Shown here: in pieces, positions 1 to 5,469 of the stretch
Numbering within the stretch: position 1 is the first letter of the stretch
Layout: each line of letters starts with the position of its first letter
Assembly: GCA_964421355.1 (NCBI GenBank)
Contig: CAYQWX010000077.1
Span: 1-7,849, forward strand
DNA length: 7,849 nt
From: JALTDM01 sp964421355
GTDB lineage: Bacteria > Bacteroidota > Bacteroidia > Bacteroidales > JALTDM01
Direction: 5' to 3'
Position numbers and translations under genes: made by a program
Notes under the pieces: generated by a model
What the model saw: only the letters and a program-made list of their open reading frames with translations
The model's database searches: none
Told to the model about the DNA's origin: nothing

Positions 1-34
1 CTTTGTGGCGACAAAGAAACGAACCCAAGAAAAC
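1..34 (+). repeat. Repeat module A, copy 1 (cut by window edge)
   Basis: This copy matches 331-364 at 32 of 34 positions without gaps. The first 19 bases, starting CTTTGTGGCGACAAAG, are identical. The core is a self-complementary CTTTGT / ACAAAG around a GGCG loop. The left arm of the longer stem seen in copy 2 lies outside the window, so the full hairpin cannot be confirmed here. Unlike copy 2, this copy runs directly into module B at 31-68. Confidence 0.8.
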
Positions 35-68
35 CGTGAGGCACAAACTCTATTCATGCACAGTGCAT
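31..68 (+). repeat. Repeat module B, copy 1
   Basis: This 38-nt stretch aligns without gaps to 499-536 with 29 identities. The first 16 bases (AAACCGTGAGGCACAA) are identical, the middle is diverged, and both copies end with GTGCAT. In this copy the 3' part contains the short palindrome ATGCACAGTGCAT (56-68). The module overlaps the last bases of module A. Confidence 0.65.
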
Positions 69-120
69 TTATTTCAAGACCTGTCCTACAAAAACACGGT
101 CGTAAAAAACCAATGACGAA

Positions 121-188
121 AGAGGCGTTAAAATGAAAATTTGTTTGAGTATGCCGAAAGGCATACGAGTTTATTTTCATTAGCCTCT
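121..188. other. 68-nt three-stem hairpin with GAAA tetraloop
   Basis: Three perfectly paired segments stack into one long hairpin. The outer stem is 121-126 with 183-188 (AGAGGC/GCCTCT). The middle stem is 9 bp, 132-140 with 173-181. The inner stem is 7 bp, 149-155 with 160-166 (GTATGCC/GGCATAC), closed by a GAAA tetraloop of GNRA type. This gives 22 base pairs separated by a 5/1 asymmetric loop and an 8/6 internal loop. No run of U follows, so an intrinsic terminator is unlikely. It could be a structured RNA, a REP-like extragenic element or a protein-binding site. Direction of transcription is unknown. Confidence 0.6.
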
Positions 189-234
189 GAGGAATATGGT
201 TTAGACCGTTTTTTGTCAGACTAGATTTTTTTGT

Positions 235-261
235 TACTTTTTTCATCAATGGAAAAAAGTA
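235..261. repeat. 10-bp perfect inverted repeat
   Basis: The arms TACTTTTTTC (235-244) and GAAAAAAGTA (252-261) are perfectly complementary around a 7-base loop. The stem is mostly A/T. It belongs to a series of four hairpins packed into 120 nt. Confidence 0.55.
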
Positions 262-267
262 GATAAC

Positions 268-287
268 CTTTTGGGTTATACCAAAAG
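268..287. repeat. 7-bp inverted repeat CTTTTGG/CCAAAAG
   Basis: Arms 268-274 and 281-287 pair perfectly with a 6-base loop. A diverged relative of the same CTTTGG...CCAAAAG wording occurs at 575-593, suggesting that parts of this repeat family recur further along the spacer. Confidence 0.45.
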
Positions 288-298
288 TAAAGATAATA

Positions 299-319
299 AA
301 AAAGTTTTTATAACTTTTT
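299..319. repeat. 8-bp A/T-rich inverted repeat
   Basis: AAAAAGTT (299-306) pairs with AACTTTTT (312-319) around a 5-base loop. On its own it could be chance in AT-rich DNA, but it sits in register with the neighbouring hairpins. Confidence 0.35.
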
Positions 320-322
320 CTT

Positions 323-354
323 GTTCATTTCTTTGTGGCGACAAAGAAATGAAC
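323..354. repeat. 14-bp perfect hairpin with GGCG loop
   Basis: Positions 323-336 pair without mismatch with 341-354 around the four-base loop GGCG (337-340). The 3' arm and loop fall within repeat module A, which also occurs at the left edge of the window. A perfect stem of this length with a tetraloop is not expected by chance. No U-tract follows the 3' arm, so it does not look like a simple terminator. Confidence 0.65.
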
Positions 355-364
355 CAAAGAAAAC
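331..364 (+). repeat. Repeat module A, copy 2
   Basis: Second copy of the element at 1-34, with two substitutions: T350 for C20, and A356 for C26. Together with the bases just upstream it forms a perfect 14-bp hairpin (323-354). Module B does not follow directly; it reappears at 499, after 134 extra bases. Confidence 0.8.
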
Positions 365-498
365 GCTCCAAAACGATGCTTCTACCTGCTTGGTCGCAAT
401 TTGTTTTTCGTTGTCTTTTGTTTGGTAGCCCACTCAACCCCGCCGTTTTGGATAGCCTACCCGCTTAAAATCCTGACGGAATTTTTTTAGGTTGCAAA

Positions 499-536
499 AA
501 ACCGTGAGGCACAATTGCTATTATTGTGTGGTGCAT
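499..536 (+). repeat. Repeat module B, copy 2
   Basis: Gapless partner of 31-68, identical over the first 16 bases and the last 6. Here it lies 134 nt beyond module A rather than touching it, so the two copies of the composite repeat differ by a 138-nt insertion or deletion bounded by AAAAC on both sides (360-364 and 498-502). Confidence 0.65.
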
Positions 537-688
537 ACAATAAGCATTTTATTTGCATTCTTGACTTTTTGTTGCTTTGGGGTAAGCCAAAAGTGGGGAT
601 TAATCTTAATTTATTGATAACGAATGTGAAATTTTTGTCATGAAAATTATTTTGGACATCATAAAGTTAATTTAAGGTTTTTATTTTA

Positions 689-714
689 TTGTGTGAGTGT
701 AATAAGTATATTTG
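689..714 (+). promoter_or_regulatory. Possible mqnA promoter (-7 box TATATTTG)
   Basis: TATATTTG at 707-714 matches the Bacteroidota -7 consensus TANNTTTG. A TTG at 689-691 could serve as the -33 element, but the 15-nt spacing is shorter than the usual 19-21 or so. Transcription from it would start near 720, giving a short leader of roughly 25 nt to the ATG at 747. This is a motif match only. Confidence 0.3.
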
Positions 715-746
715 CCATAGTTTTTGAAAAAGAATTAAATGCTTTA

Positions 747-1499
747 ATGTATAAGGTAGGAATAATTTCATATACCAATGTGCTCCCTTTTCTTTACGGA
801 TTACGGTTTTTGCAAAATATAGAATTAGTGGATATTTATCCATCAATGTTATCGGAATATTTTTTTGATGGGCAAATGGAGGTTGCATTGTTGCCTATAG
901 GAAAACTTATTGGTAGGGGCGATGTGGAGATAATATCCGATTATTGTATAGGTAGTGTGGGAAAGGTTGATTCGGTATGTTTGTTTTCTAATGTAAAAAA
1001 AGAATATTTGAACAAAATTGTATTGGATTACCAATCGGAAACATCTGTGAGGTTGGTACAAGTGCTTGGTAAGGAGTATTGGAAACTGAATAATGTTGAA
1101 TATGTGAGAGCAAAAAGTCGTGATTATTTTAATGAGGTGTCGGATGGCACAGGTGTAGTAGTGATAGGAGATAGGACTTTTGACTTAGATAAGCGGTTTA
1201 AGTATGTGTATGATTTGTCGGAGGAATGGTATATGTTTACAGGACTTCCGTTTGTGTTTGCTGTGTGGGTGAAAAGAAAAGATACTATTCTATCCGAAAG
1301 TTTTTTATCCGATTTTAATAAGGCGTTGGGAAAAGGTATGAATAAAATTCAAGATGTTATAAAATTTTTTGATATTGAGAAAGAAAAGGAAGATTATATA
1401 AAATTTTATTTGACAAAAAGGATTTCTTATGTATTGGATGAAAATAAAATAAAGGCTATACGGCTTTTTAGTGAATATGTTAAAAAACTTGGTTTATGA
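747..1499 (+). CDS. mqnA: Chorismate dehydratase MqnA (futalosine menaquinone pathway)
   Basis: The cytoplasmic MqnA enzyme dehydrates chorismate to 3-[(1-carboxyvinyl)oxy]benzoate, the first committed step of the futalosine route to menaquinone. The 250-residue product has the size and wording of this periplasmic-binding-protein-like fold. Visible motifs are the N-terminal strand KVGIISYTN followed by LPFLYG (residues 3-18), EVALLPIG (45-52), the CIGSVGKVDSVCLFSN block (67-82), DYQSETSVRL (94-103), GVVVIGDRTF (136-145) and EEWYMFTGLPFVFAVW (159-174). The ending carries KRISYVLDENK, typical of Bacteroidota MqnA as I remember them. I chose ATG 747 because the family starts at the KVG strand. 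The in-frame GTG at 693 would add 18 residues without family support and lies upstream of the likely -7 box. No Shine-Dalgarno is evident. The stop overlaps the start of nspC by 4 nt. Other mqn genes are not in view. Confidence 0.9.
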   Translation: MYKVGIISYTNVLPFLYGLRFLQNIELVDIYPSMLSEYFFDGQMEVALLPIGKLIGRGDVEIISDYCIGSVGKVDSVCLFSNVKKEYLNKIVLDYQSETSVRLVQVLGKEYWKLNNVEYVRAKSRDYFNEVSDGTGVVVIGDRTFDLDKRFKYVYDLSEEWYMFTGLPFVFAVWVKRKDTILSESFLSDFNKALGKGMNKIQDVIKFFDIEKEKEDYIKFYLTKRISYVLDENKIKAIRLFSEYVKKLGL

Positions 1500-2629
1500 A
1501 AAGATACGATAAGTTACCTAATCCTGCTTTTGTGTTGGAAGAAGAAAAAATAATTAGAAATGTAAATATATTGAATGATTTTAAGCAAAAGACAAAAGTT
1601 CAATTACTTATGGCATTAAAAGGTTTTGCCAATTGGAAAGCATTTGGTTTGTTTAGAGATTTGATAGATGGTGCTTCTGCAAGTTCGTATAATGAAGCAA
1701 AACTTGCTTATGATTATTTGTCTAACAATATTCATCTGTATGCGCCTGTTTATCATTATGATGAGTTGGAGAAAATGGTAAGATTCTCATCTCATATTAC
1801 ATTTAATTCGCTTGGTCAATTAACCCGTTTTGTGAATGATGTAAAAAAGATTAATGAAAATATTTCTGTGGGATTGAGAGTAAATCCTGAATATTCCGAT
1901 GTGGAAACAGATTTGTATAATCCTGCGAGTAGTTCTTCGCGACTGGGAATTTCTGCCAAATATTTTCCAGAAAGATTGCCTGATTATGTAGAGGGGTTGC
2001 ATTTTCATACTTTGTGTGAATCTAATCATCTTGCTTTGGAAAAATTATTGGAAGCTTTTGAGAATAAATTTGGGAAGTTTTTGCCTCTGTTGAAATGGGT
2101 AAATATAGGAGGAGGGCATTTGATTACTCATAAAGATTATGATGTGGAATATGCTACAAAAGTGTTGAATAAGTTTGCAGAGAAATATCCGTGGCTTACA
2201 ATATATATGGAGCCAAGTGCAGCTTATGTTTGGCAAACGGGTGTGCTGTTAGCAGAAGTGGAAGACATTGTGGAGAGGGGAGGGGTAAAAACAGCGGTGC
2301 TGAATGTGTCTTTTACTGCACATATGCCTGATTGTTTGGAAATGCCTTATAAACCGAAAGTATTAGGTGAGAGTGAAAATGGTAAATATGTATATAGGTT
2401 TGGGGGAAATAGTTGTTTGGCTGGAGATTTTATAGATGGATTTAGATTTGATAATCCTTTGAATGTGGGAGACATGGTTGTGTTTTGTGATATGGTGCAT
2501 TATACTACTGTGAAAACTACTTTTTTTAATGGAGTAAAACATCCTGTTATTGGTTTGCGTACTAAAGGTGGTGGTTTTGAGTTGTTTAAGGTGTTTGGGT
2601 ACGATGATTATAAGAATAAGTTATCTTAA
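1496..2629 (+). CDS. nspC: Carboxynorspermidine/carboxyspermidine decarboxylase NspC
   Basis: This PLP-dependent, fold-type III decarboxylase (alanine racemase / ornithine decarboxylase-like) removes CO2 from carboxy(nor)spermidine to give spermidine or norspermidine. Its 377 residues match the usual family length. Lys42 in LLMALKGFANW is the expected Schiff-base lysine. Further family blocks are GLRVNPEYSDVETDLYNP (126-143), EGLHFHTLCES (166-176), KWVNIGGGH (200-208), HMPDCLEMPYKP (276-287), NSCLAGD (305-311) with the likely active-site Cys307, and HYTTVKTTFFNGV (335-347). The phosphate-binding EPG motif reads EPSAA (239-243), so Ser replaces Gly. The ATG lies inside the mqnA stop (ATGA), which predicts translational coupling; no Shine-Dalgarno is visible. 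The partner dehydrogenase (CASDH/Lys1-like) is not in the window. The preferred substrate cannot be told from sequence, though spermidine is the likelier product in this phylum. Confidence 0.95.
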   Translation: MKRYDKLPNPAFVLEEEKIIRNVNILNDFKQKTKVQLLMALKGFANWKAFGLFRDLIDGASASSYNEAKLAYDYLSNNIHLYAPVYHYDELEKMVRFSSHITFNSLGQLTRFVNDVKKINENISVGLRVNPEYSDVETDLYNPASSSSRLGISAKYFPERLPDYVEGLHFHTLCESNHLALEKLLEAFENKFGKFLPLLKWVNIGGGHLITHKDYDVEYATKVLNKFAEKYPWLTIYMEPSAAYVWQTGVLLAEVEDIVERGGVKTAVLNVSFTAHMPDCLEMPYKPKVLGESENGKYVYRFGGNSCLAGDFIDGFRFDNPLNVGDMVVFCDMVHYTTVKTTFFNGVKHPVIGLRTKGGGFELFKVFGYDDYKNKLS

Positions 2630-2632
2630 TCG

Positions 2633-2664
2633 TTTGGTTAAAAGATTTTTTTGATATATCTTTA
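2633..2664 (+). promoter_or_regulatory. Candidate Bacteroidota promoter upstream of the 925-aa gene
   Basis: TTTG at 2633-2636 is followed after 20 nt by TATCTTTA (2657-2664), one base off the TANNTTTG -7 consensus and with near-ideal spacing. Transcription would start around 2671, leaving a leader of about 20 nt before ATG 2692. There is no recognisable terminator after nspC, so read-through from mqnA-nspC is equally possible. Confidence 0.35.
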
Positions 2665-2691
2665 AGTGTGATTTAATTTTAATGTGTTATT

Positions 2692-5469
2692 ATGTGGGAG
2701 ACTATTTTGAGTAGCTTTTCTTTATTGGTGATTATCAATGTGTTGCTTTCATTTGGCTTTGTGAATATTAAAGAAAAAGGTAAAAGATTCTTTAGTTATT
2801 CCGTCTATGTTTTAGGTCTGAGTATTTCATTATTTTTTATTTATAAATTTTATGTTTCTCGTATATCTTCAATAGATACTAACTATTTTTCATTTGGTTT
2901 TGATGAAGCAGGAATGCTTTTATTATTGTCTTTATCTGCTTTGGTGCCTTTTGGTGTGCAGAAAATGAAATTATTTACAGGTAATAATACACGTTTTATT
3001 TATTACAATTTGGTATATGCTCTAACATCGGTCTCTCTATTTCTTCCTTTTAACTTGAGTGTTATATTATGGTTTTTGGCGGTAATAGGTTTTTATTTTT
3101 TATTATTGACTTATACTTTCAATCTTCATCCTGTTGTGTGGATTATAAGTAGAGTTGCTTATATTACCATAACTTTCTTTTTGCTATTGTCTTATATTGT
3201 AGTAGGTAATGTGTTTATATATGAACTTCATTTAATTACAGAATTTTTAGTAATATTGATTATTGCTTCACCTTTTGTAGTTAACTTATGGAGTTATTCT
3301 TTGATAAAACATATATCTAAAGAGTTTTTACCATTATTTTTCTTCCTGACTTTTGGTGGAGGCTTATATTTAATGAAAAACTTTTTGTATTTACATCCAG
3401 ATTTAACATATTTTCATAGAGTAGTGGGATTAGTAGGGGTGCTTTCTGCTTTATTGTCTATAATTACTGCTTATTCTGTGAAAGAAGAATATAAGAACTT
3501 TGTATTTTTTATAATGGCTACTGTATCTGGAATTGGTCTTACTATGGTTGGGTTGAAGATATATTTTCCTATGTCTTTTAATATTGATTTTAGTTTTTAT
3601 TTTTATACTGTTTTCATTTCTTTTATAGGACTTACTTTGGTGAAAATTTTTGTATCACAAGAAAGGAATGATATGTTTACATATTTGTTTGAAGGTGTTT
3701 TTTTATTTTCCATTTTAATGTTGCCTCCTTTTTCATCTTTTTTTTCTATTCTAGATTTTTTAACTGCACTTATGTCTTATAATATGTATAGTTGGGTAAT
3801 ATTATTAGGAGTAATATGGATTTTGTTGGTTGGTGTTGGCTTGAATGTTTTTGCAAAAGAATTTATTTACATAAAGACTTCTTTTAATATTAAGCTAAAG
3901 AAAAGTTGGTTATGGATATTATTGGGATTAGTATTGTTGTTTGTTTCTTATATTAATATTTATTATGCTGCAGGGATGTGGGGTGTTTCTTATTCTATGT
4001 TATACTGGTTAGTTGCTATATATTTGGCTTCGGTATTATTGCCTAAATGGGTGCATATAGTAATAACTGTTTTAGCTTTTTCTTTGGAAATGTATTCATT
4101 GCCTGTCATTAATGAGGTGAAATTATTTTTGTCAATCATTTTGTTTACTTTTATTATTTGGGCAATTATAGATAAAAAACAGAAAGGACTTCTACCTTCT
4201 TTATGGATTGTGTTTAGTGCAATTTTAGGTGTTTTGACAAGCACATTGATAACTACTTTTATGTTTTGGATGGTATTGGGAAATATTGGGATTTTTCTTT
4301 TGTTGTTATTTGTTAGATATGATAAGTTATCAATTAGTAGTGCAACAAGATATTTATATTTGTCTCTTATAGGAGATATATTAATATTTTTTGTGTTCTT
4401 TTTGCATTTTGATGGAACTAGTTTGCCTACATTAAGCAATGTTTTAGAGCATATTGTGGTCAACAAATATGAGTTGTATTTATTGTTGTTGGGTATATTC
4501 TTACGCTTGCCTATTACGGGACTGAATTTTTGGTTAGAAAAAATATCATTGGAAAGCATTATCATATCATTTTTCCCACTATTATTGTTTATGAAGGTTT
4601 TGTTATTAAGTAGGATAAATGTGAGTTGGGATAGTTATGGATTACAAATTGTTTTACTTTTTTTGATGATTTATTCTATTGTTAAATCTCTGGATGCAGA
4701 TACTATGTATTCTTTTATGAAAAATTTTATTCCTGCAACATTAGATATGATATTGATATTATTTTTGGTCAGAGGTGTGTCCTTATATAGTATTTTAGCT
4801 ACTTTGCTGTCTTTTTCATTTGTATTGTTTTTGTATTTTGTATCTGTTTATATGGTGAAAGTATTTGACACAGATAAATTTTCTAAAACAGAAAGTTTAT
4901 TTAATAAAAATCCTTTGATTGGAGTACTGGTGTTTATTACTTTCATTATATTTTTTAGTGGAGACGTTACCGGTTTATTTTTATCAGATTATGTGATGCT
5001 TGATAGACCTGCAATAAGTTTTATTGTATTGTTCTTTTATGGTTTAAGTGTAGCTTATGTGGTGTATAATTTTTTTAGTGATGGAATAAATGTAAATAAG
5101 ACAAATAGGTGGAAAATTCCAATGACATTGTTTTTACTTATGTTTGTTTCAATGTTAATATTGTGGATTGGGGTTATATATCTTTCTCATATAGATTCCA
5201 GTATGGTTTTCTCTTCTGCTTTGTTTTTTGGTGTTTTATTATTTAGCTTTTTTTATGGCAATATGTCTATATGGTTAAGGCGGTCTAAAACTTTTGAAGT
5301 TTTTAGACAAATAAAGAATAATTGGATAACCAAACATCTTCCTATGTGGATTAAGAGAATATCTCAGTTTTTATTAATTTTTTACAGGGATAACGGTGGA
5401 TATGTTTTTAATATTATTTTGTTTATTGTTTTAATTCTTGTGTTTGTGATGCGAGGTGGTGGGATGTAG
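2692..5469 (+). CDS. Tandem complex-I antiporter-like (NuoL/M-type) membrane protein, catalytic residues lost
   Basis: The 925-residue, very hydrophobic protein has close to thirty possible membrane helices and no soluble domain. I read it as two NuoL/NuoM/MrpA-type units in one chain. Unit 1 (about 65-390) has the FGFDEAGMLLLL opening (68-79), the helix-5 tryptophan W127, a helix-7/8 stretch where W200, G224 and Y226 keep the exact spacing of W, G and Y in E. coli NuoL (from memory), and the LPPFSSFF block (344-351). Unit 2 (about 480-795) has W526, SLIGDILIFF (558-567), a LRLPITGLNFWL block (604-615) and an ADTMYSFMKN block (669-678) like the DIKR-LAYS region. The tail (about 861-925) is amphipathic, then a last helix, as in NuoL. 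The helix-5 Glu is Phe128/Met527 and the helix-7 Lys is Ile191/Arg605, so normal pumping is doubtful. An in-frame stop at 2680 fixes the start. No neighbouring Nuo or Mrp genes are seen. Function is unknown; confidence in the fold is good, in the role low. Confidence 0.7.
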   Translation: MWETILSSFSLLVIINVLLSFGFVNIKEKGKRFFSYSVYVLGLSISLFFIYKFYVSRISSIDTNYFSFGFDEAGMLLLLSLSALVPFGVQKMKLFTGNNTRFIYYNLVYALTSVSLFLPFNLSVILWFLAVIGFYFLLLTYTFNLHPVVWIISRVAYITITFFLLLSYIVVGNVFIYELHLITEFLVILIIASPFVVNLWSYSLIKHISKEFLPLFFFLTFGGGLYLMKNFLYLHPDLTYFHRVVGLVGVLSALLSIITAYSVKEEYKNFVFFIMATVSGIGLTMVGLKIYFPMSFNIDFSFYFYTVFISFIGLTLVKIFVSQERNDMFTYLFEGVFLFSILMLPPFSSFFSILDFLTALMSYNMYSWVILLGVIWILLVGVGLNVFAKEFIYIKTSFNIKLKKSWLWILLGLVLLFVSYINIYYAAGMWGVSYSMLYWLVAIYLASVLLPKWVHIVITVLAFSLEMYSLPVINEVKLFLSIILFTFIIWAIIDKKQKGLLPSLWIVFSAILGVLTSTLITTFMFWMVLGNIGIFLLLLFVRYDKLSISSATRYLYLSLIGDILIFFVFFLHFDGTSLPTLSNVLEHIVVNKYELYLLLLGIFLRLPITGLNFWLEKISLESIIISFFPLLLFMKVLLLSRINVSWDSYGLQIVLLFLMIYSIVKSLDADTMYSFMKNFIPATLDMILILFLVRGVSLYSILATLLSFSFVLFLYFVSVYMVKVFDTDKFSKTESLFNKNPLIGVLVFITFIIFFSGDVTGLFLSDYVMLDRPAISFIVLFFYGLSVAYVVYNFFSDGINVNKTNRWKIPMTLFLLMFVSMLILWIGVIYLSHIDSSMVFSSALFFGVLLFSFFYGNMSIWLRRSKTFEVFRQIKNNWITKHLPMWIKRISQFLLIFYRDNGGYVFNIILFIVLILVFVMRGGGM

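Larger units (their letters stand above)
1..746. other. Gene-free, repeat- and hairpin-rich spacer
   Basis: I find no credible protein gene here. The stretch contains two diverged copies of a repeat module (1-68, and 331-364 plus 499-536) and a dense series of inverted repeats at 121-188, 235-261, 268-287, 299-319 and 323-354. A longer-range inverted pair lies at 367-375 and 444-452. The last 150 nt before mqnA (about 600-746) are AT-rich with no strong structure and probably hold the mqnA promoter. Stop codons interrupt all frames often. The only sizeable open frame (271-468, non-ATG start) runs straight through the hairpins and is best read as a by-product of the repeats. The spacer resembles extragenic repeat clusters between bacterial genes; its function is unknown. 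Confidence 0.7.

Noticed and set aside
271..468. 65-codon open frame with non-ATG start in the repeat spacer
   Set aside because: It begins inside one hairpin, runs through the 14-bp stem-loop and the repeat module, has no recognisable domain or start signal, and is best explained as translation of repeat DNA.
1..536. CRISPR array reading of the repeats
   Set aside because: Only two diverged copies of each module exist, with unequal spacing and no uniform spacers; no cas genes are in view.
693..746. GTG start adding 18 residues to MqnA
   Set aside because: The family begins at the KVGIISY strand encoded from ATG 747, and the extension overlaps the probable -7 promoter box.
2630..2691. Intrinsic terminator after nspC
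   Set aside because: A T-run is present (about 2646-2652) but no stable stem precedes it.
3697..3750. T-tracts as phase-variation sites
   Set aside because: Runs of 7-8 T are common in this AT-rich gene as Phe/Leu codons, the frame is intact, and nothing indicates switching.
3990..4565. 191-codon antisense frame within the membrane-protein gene
   Set aside because: It lies opposite a long hydrophobic gene with clear family motifs. Its Asn/Lys/Ile-rich product is what the reverse complement of T-rich membrane codons gives.
2692..5469. Genuine NuoL, MrpA or DabB identity for the 925-residue protein
   Set aside because: The key Glu and Lys residues are missing, the protein is a double unit, and no partner genes (other nuo or mrp subunits, or DabA) flank it.
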